From Mesotaenium endlicherianum (Eukaryota; Streptophyta; Zygnematophyceae; Zygnematales; Mesotaeniaceae): a DNA stretch of 23,960 nucleotides. Under the pieces are notes generated by a model that saw only the letters and a list, made by a program, of their open reading frames with translations, was not told the origin of the DNA and did not search any database. Shown in pieces: positions 9,801 through 15,984 of this stretch; positions within the stretch are counted from its first letter, which is position 1; every line of letters starts with the position of its first letter. Where the stretch lies: the NCBI GenBank assembly GCA_009602735.1, contig WELA01011136.1, positions 1,473,424 to 1,497,383 on the forward strand. The letters are read 5' to 3'. Position numbers and translations under genes: made by a program.

Positions 9801-11298
9801 GGCTCGTGCGCTAGGGCCCATAGCGGCAGCAGCTGGCTTGGGCTTCAGAAAGAGTACTTCCCAGTCTCTTGCGCCCTTCGGGGTTTTTGGACTAGGGTTT
9901 GGGGAAATTCTTGGCCCCGGGTATGTCTCGAACCCCTCCCACAGATCCGGCGCCGGTGCGAGATTGGCGAGACGAAAAGTGACGGCGGCGATGAGCCTGT
10001 GCTTGTCTACGGGAACGTGACAAAAGGGATGAGGTGCACGTGGTCGTGGCCGTGGCGGTGGCATGGCGAGGGCGACAAGTGGCCATGGCCTCCAAGGCCG
10101 GACAACCCACAGCAGAGGCGAATTCTCAAGAAACACAAAAATGCGGCAGGTGGCGGTGCAGCAAACCTGAGCACTAAAGATCCAAACCCTCATCTCTGAA
10201 ATGCAGCCGGGAACCCTAAGCCAGCTGGCAGCAGGAGCTCTCGGGGCAATTATAGCTAACCCCCGTCTTTTCCTGGACCCTACGCCCATGCCCTCATTCT
10301 CCGACAGAGCAGCAGCCTTCTTTCTACGGGTGCTGGAGGAGCCCTCAAGGCAGCATCGACTATGAGCCCCAGCCCGAGGCCCTCAACCTGGCCCAAAAAC
10401 CTACACCATGAAGGGGCTGCCCTTCCCTTACCGGTGCAGCAGGAGCCCCCGGGGCAGTCAAAATTTGACGAGCACTCTGTCGCTGGCTCCACCCCTCGCA
10501 CAATGCACCCTGCAGGAAAAAAGACAGGGGTTAAGCACCGAGGGGTGAGGGCTTAGCGCACGCGCCAGCGGGCTCTCCACCACCCCCCCCCCCCGCATGC
10601 GACGCACGCGTCCTGCAGATGAGAAGATAAGAAGACCTACATTCGTGCGAGGCGGTCATACATGCATTGGGAGGGCATCCATAGGATTTTCGTACATTGT
10701 TTGCAAATCCCTCTTGTTTGGTCCAGCGTGCGACAGTGGAAGACGAGGCAAAGAAAGAGAGCACGCACGCACGCACGCCTGTCGCGCAGTAGGCAAGGGC
10801 GAAGAAGAGTATCAAGCACGGAAATCTGTTTCATTTTTGGTCGGGTAGAAGGGGGAAGTAAAGGAGAAGAAACGAGAAAATCGGGGTGACGAAGTCCTGT
10901 GGAGAGGGGGTTGCAGCAGAAGAGAGATATACATATAGAAGAAACGCGCATTGCACGGCCGTCGGTAGTTCGAAGCCCATCAAGGCCAAGACACTCTGTG
11001 GTACTCTCACTTCTCAAGCTCCATGCTAGCTCTCACGCGCTGCGTGCATGCGCGTGCGCGCGCGTGCGAGCGTGCGTACGACTTCCGTTCTGTCTGTTAC
11101 GATGGGCACTTGGGCGAGTGTGCGTACGCCAGCAGCCCTCACGCCTGATGAAGCAGCGGTAGCCAAGGCTGCCTGACGCTGCCCCATACCTGACAGAATG
11201 GCAATTGCGAGGAGCAGCGAGGCGAAGCGTCGTCGCTGGCAGGGCAGGGAGGGGACAAGCAGCGCCCTTTCTGGGACGCCACCAGCTGTCAGCCCCAT
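528..11298 (-). CDS. Multi-exon gene for a secreted protein of tandem 12-cysteine modules (gene model)
   Basis: Join, in gene order: 11298-11190, 10509-10432, 7796-7590, 7494-7291, 7010-6807, 5716-5513, 5228-5025, 3929-3726, 3257-3054, 2124-1921, 1247-1041, 883-528. Total 2385 nt, 794 aa. All junctions are GT-AG and every internal exon is phase 1-1 (the Gly codon is split G|GN). Each full module follows C-x10/11-C-x2-C-x9-C-x6-CC-x4-C-x6-C-x1-C-x5-C-x4-CC, so six disulfides per module are likely. With the N-terminal signal peptide this suggests an extracellular, cell-wall or surface protein; that role is inferred. The family is not recognised. The D-x-D-C-P-x-G-x-CC end recalls four-disulfide-core domains, but the remaining spacing does not match WAP, granulin or hevein. 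The nine module exons are secure. The first two exons are likely and the last is tentative. Further exons could hide in the 2.6 kb intron, or the array could be more than one transcript. Confidence 0.6.
889..1035. repeat. Degenerate CAGA/CAGG microsatellite forming the pyrimidine tract of the last intron
   Basis: Imperfect GACA, CAGA and CAGG tetranucleotide units fill almost the whole 157-bp intron 884-1040. On the transcribed (minus) strand this is CTGT/CCTG-rich, so the repeat itself supplies the polypyrimidine tract next to the TCTCTGCAG acceptor. Confidence 0.8.
1041..1247 (-). CDS. Exon 11: full 12-Cys module, most diverged, C-terminal end of array
   Basis: 207 bp, phase 1-1, acceptor CGCAG| at 1249-1248 and donor GCAG|GTATTG at 1040. 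All 12 cysteines keep their spacing, with one extra residue between the first two (x11). Otherwise sequence identity to the other modules is low (for example C-E-D-C-R-T-L-T-D-Q and C-P-C-T-Y-D-P-S-C). Preserved cysteines with diverged loops indicate selection for the disulfide framework. If the following intron were retained, the frame would run on into a Cys/Leu/Ser-rich tail encoded by the CAGA repeat and stop at about 871. Confidence 0.8.
1248..1920 (-). other. Intron between exons 10 and 11, with G-rich tracts
   Basis: Bounded by GTACTC and CGCAG. It holds a G-rich block at 1509-1548 (several runs of 3 to 7 G) and a G14 run at 1757-1770 on the plus strand. Short open frames on both strands have no supporting features. 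Confidence 0.7.
1921..2124 (-). CDS. Exon 10: full 12-Cys module, more diverged
   Basis: 204 bp, phase 1-1, acceptor CGCAG| at 2126-2125 and donor GCAG|GTACTC at 1920. All 12 cysteines are present. Distinctive residues are A-P-F-A-S-G-K, A-D-Q-G-A-A-C-P-V-T and C-C-G-D-G. The immediate intron flank at the acceptor is shared with exon 4, which suggests exon-sized exchange within the array. Confidence 0.87.
2125..3053 (-). other. Intron between exons 9 and 10
   Basis: 929 bp bounded by GTGATA and CGCAG. It is moderately AT-rich and no repeats or coding signal were recognised. Its content is unrelated to the introns of the A-B pairs. Confidence 0.65.
3054..3257 (-). CDS. Exon 9: full 12-Cys module, more diverged
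   Basis: 204 bp, phase 1-1, acceptor TGCAG| at 3259-3258 and donor ACAG|GTGATA at 3053. All 12 cysteines and their spacing are kept while intervening residues differ (P-P-I-V-S-G-K, S-T-F-A-D-Q-G, C-K-G-D-N-E-C). Its flanking introns do not resemble those of the A-B pairs, so it lies outside the recent amplification. Confidence 0.87.
3258..3725 (-). other. Intron between exons 8 and 9
   Basis: 468 bp bounded by GTGATG and TGCAG. It has an AT-rich centre around 3530-3690 with GATT-type short repeats and TATAC stretches. No coding signal was seen. Confidence 0.65.
3726..3929 (-). CDS. Exon 8: full 12-Cys module (A type)
   Basis: 204 bp, phase 1-1, acceptor CACAG| (plus-strand CTGTG at 3930-3934) and donor ACAG|GTGATG at 3725. 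All 12 cysteines are present, with the C-K-C signature. Variant residues include S-Y-S-R near the N terminus and Q-M-S-V before the eighth cysteine. It opens the first 1.78-kb duplicated unit. Confidence 0.87.
4217..4258. repeat. CA microsatellite
   Basis: CG/CA then (CA)n run in the intron of duplication unit 1, with shorter ACACA relics to about 4335. The paralogous run lies at 6009-6080. Confidence 0.9.
4422..4612. repeat. 15-bp minisatellite in intron (pentapeptide register)
   Basis: Degenerate 15-bp units of the type ATTAGCAACACCTCA, interrupted by a segment that repeats the preceding GCTTGCAG sequence. On the plus strand one frame stays open (4418-4618) and reads as five-residue units such as S-I-S-N-T. 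The paralogous intron carries fewer copies at 6168-6258. Length variation and intronic position argue for a neutral minisatellite. Confidence 0.75.
5025..5228 (-). CDS. Exon 7: full 12-Cys module (B type)
   Basis: 204 bp, phase 1-1, acceptor GATGCAG| at 5230-5229 and donor CACTG|GTACAG at 5024. The exon-end base change (ACTG for ACAG) is silent because Thr is kept. All 12 cysteines and the C-S-C signature are present. The L-T-C-P-A-T segment is shared with exon 8, not with the other B modules, which may indicate conversion between adjacent A and B modules. Confidence 0.87.
5513..5716 (-). CDS. Exon 6: full 12-Cys module (A type)
   Basis: 204 bp, phase 1-1, acceptor TGCAG| at 5718-5717 and donor ACAG|GTGACG at 5512. 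All 12 cysteines are present, with the A-type C-K-C signature. Small differences from exon 4 include R-P-K-N for T-P-G-H near the first cysteine and S-A-N for S-A-D before the tenth. It begins the second of two 1.78-kb exon-intron-exon-intron repeat units. Confidence 0.88.
6009..6080. repeat. CA microsatellite
   Basis: GCGC then interrupted (CA)n tract in the intron of duplication unit 2, the counterpart of 4217-4258. Confidence 0.9.
6168..6258. repeat. Short copy of the 15-bp minisatellite
   Basis: About five degenerate units (ATTAGCGACACCTCG, GTTAACGACACGCCA, CTAGCGACACCCCG and so on) at the same place in the intron as 4422-4612, with fewer copies. Confidence 0.65.
6807..7010 (-). CDS. Exon 5: full 12-Cys module (B type)
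   Basis: 204 bp, phase 1-1, acceptor GATGCAG| at 7012-7011 and donor ACAG|GTACAG at 6806. All 12 cysteines are present, with the C-S-C signature of B modules. It differs from exon 7 mainly in the centre (F-S-A-Q-Q-L in place of F-S-N-Q-E-L). The intron upstream (7011-7290) is nearly the same as 5229-5512 upstream of exon 7, showing that exon and intron were copied together. Confidence 0.88.
7291..7494 (-). CDS. Exon 4: full 12-Cys module (A type)
   Basis: 204 bp, phase 1-1, acceptor at 7496-7495 and donor ACAG|GTGACG at 7290. It encodes 68 residues with all 12 cysteines and the A-type C-K-C signature. It is nearly identical to exon 6 (5513-5716), including the donor and following intron sequence. 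Its upstream flank (CGCACACAGATGGCC on the plus strand) instead matches the flank of exon 10 (1921-2124), so its neighbourhood is a patchwork. Only a 95-bp intron separates it from exon 3. Confidence 0.88.
7590..7796 (-). CDS. Exon 3: full 12-Cys module (B type, first in the protein)
   Basis: 207 bp, phase 1-1, acceptor TGCAG|GC at 7798-7797 and donor ACAG|GTACAG at 7589. It encodes 69 residues with all 12 cysteines. One extra residue sits between the first two cysteines (x11), a feature shared only with the last module (1041-1247). The C-terminal half has the C-S-C signature of B-type modules and is nearly identical to exons 5 and 7. The N-terminal part (TYSSPGTC) diverges from the others, as expected for an edge copy that escaped homogenisation. 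Confidence 0.85.
7823..7972. repeat. Long CA/CGCA microsatellite
   Basis: About 150 bp of alternating purine-pyrimidine CACA and GCGCAC sequence beginning 27 bp upstream of the exon 3 acceptor. It keeps several frames open, giving spurious Cys/Val-rich minus ORFs and Thr/His-rich plus ORFs. Confidence 0.9.
8478..8525. repeat. CT then GT dinucleotide tract
   Basis: A run of CTCTCT sequence passes directly into about ten GT units. Confidence 0.85.
8590..8882. repeat. AT-rich minisatellite
   Basis: At least five degenerate copies, spaced about 45-75 bp, of a core like CATAAGAATATAATA (near 8648, 8698, 8740, 8813 and 8863), each followed by TAGTACxTAT-like sequence. It stands out sharply from the GC-rich surroundings. 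Confidence 0.65.
9118..9155. repeat. Short CCCCGCCCCTGC minisatellite
   Basis: Tandem GCCCCC/GCCCCT hexamers. In a plus-strand frame they read as Ala-Pro repeats, but there is no other coding support. Confidence 0.8.
10432..10509 (-). CDS. Exon 2: truncated cysteine module
   Basis: A 78-bp phase 1-1 exon bounded by acceptor TGCAG| (10511-10510) and donor G|GTAAGG (10431-10426). It encodes 26 residues with five cysteines. The last four (C-x5-C-x4-CC, then T-G) match the C-terminal third of the full modules exactly. The N-terminal two thirds of the module are absent. It therefore acts as a short cap between signal peptide and first full module. It could be a relic of a deleted module, or the tail of a module whose first part lies in an unrecognised exon. 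Confidence 0.6.
10510..11189 (-). other. Intron between exon 1 and exon 2
   Basis: 680 bp bounded by GTATGG and TGCAG. It holds a C12 tract at 10583-10594, a (CGCA)n run near 10761-10780 and a GCGTGCGC-rich stretch at 11040-11075. No coding signal was recognised. Confidence 0.5.
11190..11298 (-). CDS. Exon 1: signal peptide
   Basis: The ATG at 11298 is the first Met after an in-frame TAA at 11338-11340. It opens 36 codons and ends phase 1 at donor CAG|GTATGG (GT at 11189-11188). The peptide has a basic RRR at residues 22-24, followed by an uncharged hydrophobic run (FASLLLAIAIL, residues 25-35) and then S-G at the splice junction. This is the layout of a secretory signal peptide with cleavage near the exon end. 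Phase 1 fits the acceptor of exon 2, which joins it to the cysteine-module array. A longer 5' UTR, possibly with its own intron, cannot be excluded. No clear TATA box is seen upstream. Confidence 0.5.
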
Positions 11299-11598
11299 GA
11301 CCGACGTGCTTCTTGCCTGCGACTGGCGTAGGTGTCGTTACACGGTCTTGGGGTGTTAGCTGCTTGCCATCTAGCAGTATGAGAGATGAGTGGGCCCGTC
11401 AGGCTGCCAAGTCGTGTGAGCTGCATGCACTGATTGGTCCCGTCAGGGTGCCAGATGGCAGCAGCTCCTCGAGCAACTGTAGGATAGGAGGCAGGTGTGC
11501 CTGTACCCCAGAAAGATCAGAGTGTGAAGAAGAAGGAAGGAACAGTTCGAAGGCCAGAGTACATGTCAGCATTGAGTCGCATCGAGACTCGTGTTGCA
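11299..11598 (-). promoter_or_regulatory. Region upstream of the cysteine-module gene (promoter expected, no motif identified)
   Basis: Only about 300 bp separate the proposed start codon (11298) from the recognisable edge of the long inverted repeat. No TATA or other core element was identified with confidence. An open minus frame (11399-11737) crosses into the repeat arm. The matching part of the other arm carries a 1-bp frameshift, so it is not treated as a gene. Confidence 0.25.
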
Positions 11599-12890
11599 TG
11601 TCGACTTTGTGATTTCGTCCCAACAAGCTACATTTGACACCTGGCACGGCTTTCAGACGTAGAGAGAAAGAAACAGGGATTTGTGATGAAGAGACCGGAG
11701 TGGAGGTTATTGCCTGCGTTGAGGACTGGATATGCAAACAGGACCATTAAGACTTCACAGTCTTAATCAGAGCACTAACTGCTCCTTCTGACGCTCGATG
11801 ACGACAAACGAATAAGTATGTAGCGACTTTCCACACCAAGTTGAATCTCCACAGGAACTCTACATAAGACCCCCATCGTATGCATTGAACTGATAATTTG
11901 CGTCCTTGGAGAGAGATAGGGAAGCGGAGCTTCAGCGAGGGCCACGAGAGAGCTGAGTCGTACAAGCGTTGAGCATCTTCAAATCAAATGCGTTTTTGGA
12001 GGAATAACACAGCTGCATGTGTGAACCTCACCTCTGCAACCGCGAGCCTGTCAGCTTCCAAGCATTCGCTTCGTGTGGCATTAAGCATGCAGAGCTCAGT
12101 GCAAGGAAATCCAAATTCTCGCCCGCGATATCACTAAAAAGCTACATGGAAGAGAGCAGGAGAGAAGCGTCCCTCGAGCTGCTACATCATGTGTGGAGTC
12201 AACCCATGCTCCTCCGAACTTCGAAGAATTGTTTGGAAGAAAACGTGTAGTGTGCACATTTGGGTCTTGCACGTTTACCTCGAAGGTAGTCTCTCGATGG
12301 GGTAGGACAGAGGATCGGGAAGTGGGAATCATGAGGCAACCGGTGGGACAGCGATGCGGAGGACTTTTGGCTCGCAAGAACAAACACTATTTCAAAACCA
12401 GAAGGGGGCTCGTTATCTCCCGGTAATCGACCCACCTCGACAGACTCCTACTTCAGATGCTACCATCTACGGCTGAACACGTGAGTCCGCGACGGACCAT
12501 TACGTCATCACATCTCCGTGCGCTTTAAGGATCGTGCAACAAAACTGCCGGCCACAATCGAAACGCTGTGAAATGACAAATCGAGCGCAATCTACCAGAG
12601 TCCACCGTCATTATCCGACACGCGTTAAAACGTAAACAGATGTTGTGCTATCTGGTGATGCGTCCGTGATACGGCACGATGTCGCGCTTGACCGCTTGAT
12701 GTGGTGGTGGCCACTGGCCAATCCCCTCAAAGGGGGGATCGTGGAGCTGGCTGGCTTCATCGACATTAGGGGCGGCGACGTCCACCAAGGAGAAGGCCAA
12801 GCGTCTCAAGTACAGCGACACACAAGCCGGCGACACCGTTGTCCCGCTAGCGCTGGAAATTTTTTGGGACATTAGGCACAGCGTTCCACG
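11599..12890. repeat. Left arm of a long inverted repeat
   Basis: The reverse complement of this arm aligns with 22506-23960, collinearly and roughly 85% by eye. Landmarks are CGTGCCAGGTGTCAAATG near the outer end, GGGGGTCTTATGTAGAGTTC, CTCGAGGGACGCTTCTC, GGCCGGCAGTTTT, and CCAGCGCTAGCGGGACAA near the inner end. The outer end is not defined because the partner is cut by the window edge. Short frames (for example 12017-12250 and 12645-12875) have counterparts in the other arm but show no codon-level constraint. Confidence 0.9.
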
Positions 12891-13400
12891 CATGGGGGGG
12901 AAGCTCCCATAGAGAATCCGGGTGAAATACCGCCCAAAATCAAAGTTTAAAATTACCCCCTGAAATTAAAATGTCAAAATTAGTACAGTGAACTAGCGAC
13001 CGTTAATCAAACAAATATGTATAATAGCGCCCTCAAATCAAACAGGAAATTTAGTGACAAGATTCTTCTTGAAAGTTCATATATTTCTGGAATTTGGCCA
13101 GTAGCTCTTGGTTATATACTTGCTACGTAAGTAATTTTCTAGGAAGGTGCATGTTGATGTGTTGGCACCTAACACATCCTAAAACTTGCCACCTCTTTCT
13201 ATAATGTTGTACACATGTTCTTTTGACCTAAAAACGGCATATTTGACTTTTGCCACATGGAGTTACTCTAGGTCCTTCCTCCAACTTTGAAAATGCCTTA
13301 AAAGATCCAAAGGACATGAACCAAGTCACTGGAGTATCTATTCACACTTAAATCTACAAAAAAATTACTTAAAAAATACTCAAAAGTGTAAGAACAACTA
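12891..13400. other. AT-rich non-coding stretch inside the inverted repeat
   Basis: AT-rich DNA with no repeat partner in the other flank and no open frame of note. I see nothing annotatable. Confidence 0.5.
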
Positions 13401-13420
13401 ATATATTTTAACTCATATCG

Positions 13421-13800
13421 TGGAGGGTTGTAATATAAATGGATTATTGAGGTTAAGGGTGGGCATACTTCCCAGTATATATATGAAGACACCTATGGAC
13501 TCACCCCGTTTACCAGCCTCTGGCAAGGACGGTGAAAAGAGTGACAAGTCAGTTCAACGTGTCCTAGGGGCATATCGACGAGCTGGGTTGTAACTAGCAC
13601 TCTTGTAGCTATGGAGGGTTGTAATATGAATGGATTATGGATGTTAAAGAGTGGGCATACTTCCCATTGCTTATATAAAGACATGGAACCATTCAACCCA
13701 CTAACTAACCTTTAGCAAGGACATGCAAAGGAGTGGAACATTAGAGGAGAAGTTAGAAGCAACTCAACGTGAAAATACGCGACTTGCACTCTCTCGCCTA
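13421..13800. repeat. Two tandem copies of a ~191-bp degenerate repeat
   Basis: TGGAGGGTTGTAATAT begins at 13421 and again at 13612. Each copy then has GGATTAT, GTGGGCATACTTCCCA, a TATATA(A) box, AAGACA, a CAAGGAC segment and AGTxxCAACGTG. Two more diverged copies follow at 14560-15000. Confidence 0.75.
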
Positions 13801-14555
13801 TAGAGTGTTGAATTCTTAATGGGTGATGGATGTAATGGATGATGTAAGGTTATGAAAGTGTATTTTGTATCTTTCTAGCATTTTATATGCATAGAGTGTG
13901 ATTTTAGAAGAACTTTGGCCTTTATTTCAAGTCATTTGGACAAGTATTGAGAAAATTAAGAATTTTGGAAGTTTTTAGTGAGTTTTTATCGTCACAGATT
14001 CAACGTAGTGACAAGGACAGGTCCAGTGACAAAAATTTTGGTTGGAGTCGAGGAAGTGGAACATTGAATCATGAGGATTCCAGAAACTATGTACCATTAC
14101 GTAGAGTTCCAAAGTGATCGTGGAAATTCTAGAAACTCCGTGAGGAGTTAGTGGATTGTGTAGTAGAATATTCTAGAGTGTGATTGTGTGCGTGTGAGTG
14201 TGTTAGCTTGTCCAACTAGGCAAGGTCACCTACATGAAGGAGCCATAGTAGAAGGTTCTGAAGGTACTTTGCTAGAGAGGACACTTAGAGTTGAAGCATA
14301 AATAGGAAGCACAAAGAAGGGGAGGGAGTCTAGTCTAGATTAGTCTAGTCTAACCTTCTTATCTTGTACACGACTTTTTTTAATAAAGTGGGTTCTTTTC
14401 TACTCCTCTCTCATGTAGCCGTCTAACTCTTGCAAGGGTGGCATACCACCAGGCCACTCCACCTTGTGTATGCAACTAGGAAAGGTCCTCGTGCACGCTT
14501 CCACTCGCGGGTGAGGGTGCGTGAGTGTGTATGGGTGCACTCCCCGCACCCCTTC
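13801..14555. other. LTR-like AT-rich segment between the repeat pairs
   Basis: No ORF. It contains ATTCTAGAAACTC-type short repeats (around 14080-14180), a TATA-like CATAAATAG at about 14298 and an AATAAAG at about 14382 followed by a TCTTTTCTACTCCTCTCTC pyrimidine stretch. That order is what an old solo LTR might show, but no terminal repeat pair or target duplication was found. Confidence 0.3.
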
Positions 14556-14559
14556 CCCC

Positions 14560-15000
14560 TTTCATTTGCCAAGTTGCCCAATATATTTATAAAAGACATC
14601 TAATCATTCACACCACTTACAAGCCTTTGGCAAGAACAATGAAAGAATGTCAATTGAGTTCAACGTGTCCGAGGGGCGAGTTGACGACCAAAAGCGCAAC
14701 TAATTGGATGAGCTATGAAGGGTTATAGATTTAGTGGATGATGGATGTAATGGATGGTCATAATCGCCAACACCCATACACAACTAGGAAATACCTTACC
14801 CTACTATAAAGCCTTTGCCAAGGATACTTAAGGGAGTAAAACAAGTTATCCATTACCAGGTGAGTTTGAGGCGAGTCGACGATACGTAGCGCAACATCGA
14901 GTGCAAAAGAAATGCAGGGTTGTAGGCTAAAGGGATGATGGATGTAATGGATCCACATACTCCCTAACACCCATAAACAAGGAAAAATACCTCACGGTAC
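14560..15000. repeat. Two further diverged copies of the ~191-197-bp repeat
   Basis: GATGGATGTAATGGAT ends two units whose GNAGGGTT landmarks lie at 14717 and 14914 (197 bp apart). They share with 13421-13800 the TATAAA, CCTTTGGCAAGAAC/CAAGGATAC and GTTCAACGTGTCC-like parts. The order of parts is the same. Confidence 0.6.
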
Positions 15001-15175
15001 TGTAGAGGCAAAAAATTTGCAATTGGCATTGAACACTCATTTTTACTCATTAAGTCACTTTATGTTATGGTATGCATTCAATTAATTTCAACATGCTTGT
15101 AACATTGGAAAACATGGGTTAACATAGTAACTTGTACACGTCAGTATTGTCGGACACAACTATTACAAACGAACG

Positions 15176-15180
15176 TTTAG
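15176..15180. repeat. Target-site duplication (left)
   Basis: TTTAG directly abuts the left LTR and is repeated at 21777-21781 after the right LTR. This is the 5-bp duplication expected of Ty1/copia integrase. Confidence 0.9.
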
Positions 15181-15685
15181 TGTTGAATAATCTCTGCCAT
15201 GGCTAGAGTCTGGCAGATTTTAGTAGAAAGTAAAGTATAGATGAAACTTTACATGAGAATCTTTTAAAGTGATAAAGTTTGACTTTCAGACTTTGAATTA
15301 CAAGGTGAAGCTTTTCTTCATAAATGATATTGATTTTGCAGAGTGAATTACAAGCATGCTGTGTAATCTTTTATGTCTGCTGGACTGCTCTGGCTAGCTA
15401 GTGTGTGTGACTAGTTGCTGCTAGAATGCTTAGCTAGGATGCAACGCACTTGGCAACTTCTAGTCAACACATATGTCAGCAGGTGACAGATTTGACAACT
15501 GACTAGGTCCTGCAAGTGTGAACGAAAAACACTAGTCTAGTTGGAACTAGATAAGCTAGTACTAGTGTGAACACATAGTAAGCAATTCTAGGTCAACTGA
15601 ATGAATGACATATTATAGCGTCAGCAGAGTCAACTTAGTCAACTTCAAGTGGTCAACGGACTCATGACTGAGGGGTCAGTCAACA
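15181..15685 (-). repeat. 3' LTR
   Basis: 505 bp, same length as its partner at 21272-21776. The differences seen are A/T at the seventh base, C/T near 15252, G/A near 15392, C/T near 15510 and C/G near 15594. Confidence 0.97.
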
Positions 15686-15694
15686 TGCCCCCCT
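15686..15694 (-). promoter_or_regulatory. Polypurine tract
   Basis: AGGGGGGCA on the minus strand ends exactly at the first base of the 3' LTR. This is the expected plus-strand primer position. It is short and interrupted by a C next to the LTR. Confidence 0.75.
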
Positions 15695-15984
15695 GGACTG
15701 AGGGGTCTTGAAAGAGTCATCAGGCCAAAAGACAAAGGTTGACCAGGAAAGTCGGAGACGCGCGGCGGAGACAGACGGAGAGGAGGGCCCAAAGGAAGGT
15801 CTTGTGCCAAAAATGGCCCAAAAATGGACCAGAAAGGGTCGTGAAGCGATGTGGACCGAAAATGGTACAAGCAAGAAAGAATCTGCTTTGCTGGACTCAG
15901 AGCGAGTGGGCAGCCTGTGGTTGTCACATGGACACCTATGGGCCACCTAGGAAACGAGAGGAGGGGCTAAGCTAGACCAATCAG
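15695..15984. other. Non-coding DNA between polypurine tract and antisense frame
   Basis: Short Lys/Arg/Glu-rich frames on the plus strand (15708-15950 and 15739-15975) overlap each other in different phases, so they are not both real. AAAATGGxCC is repeated around 15808-15867. Nothing else was recognised. Confidence 0.4.

Larger units (their letters stand above)
7797..10431 (-). other. Large 2.6-kb intron between exon 2 and exon 3
   Basis: By the model this is one intron, donor GTAAGG and acceptor TGCAG. It is a collection of simple repeats: CA/CG tract (7823-7972), CT/GT tract (8478-8525), AT-rich minisatellite (8590-8882), CCCCG minisatellite (9118-9155) and scattered AAACCCT motifs (9394-10220). 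A possible relic of a module exon lies at 10222-10255. Undetected exons remain possible. Confidence 0.5.

Noticed and set aside
9601-10289. Overlapping open frames on both strands (9601-10020, 9615-10199, 9675-10289)
   Set aside because: Three frames are open at once in GC-rich DNA, none shows motifs or splice signals, and they lie in the proposed large intron.
1041-10509. Assignment of the module to WAP, granulin or hevein-type families
   Set aside because: Only short stretches fit (D-x-D-C-P-x-G-x-CC for WAP, C-P-x-CC-S for hevein). The full cysteine spacing matches none of these as I know them.
10960-10982. GTAGTTCGAAGCCC as a tRNA T-arm or Pol III B box
   Set aside because: No acceptor, D or anticodon arms can be folded around it.
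11399-11737. 112-codon minus-strand frame upstream of the cysteine-module gene
   Set aside because: It straddles the edge of the inverted repeat, and the corresponding sequence near 23820-23960 has a 1-bp shift and a stop.
12017-12250. Plus-strand frame whose peptide is shared with 23241-23609 on the minus strand, suggesting a gene in the repeat arms
   Set aside because: Two indels between arms are multiples of three, but most substitutions are non-synonymous and the frame breaks at a 7-bp indel, so there is no sign of protein constraint.
12645-12893. Frames on both strands (12645-12875 plus, 12648-12893 minus) conserved in the other arm at 22411-22764
   Set aside because: Both strands look equally conserved, as expected from nucleotide similarity alone. 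One copy carries an in-frame stop early, and neither peptide resembles a known transposase.
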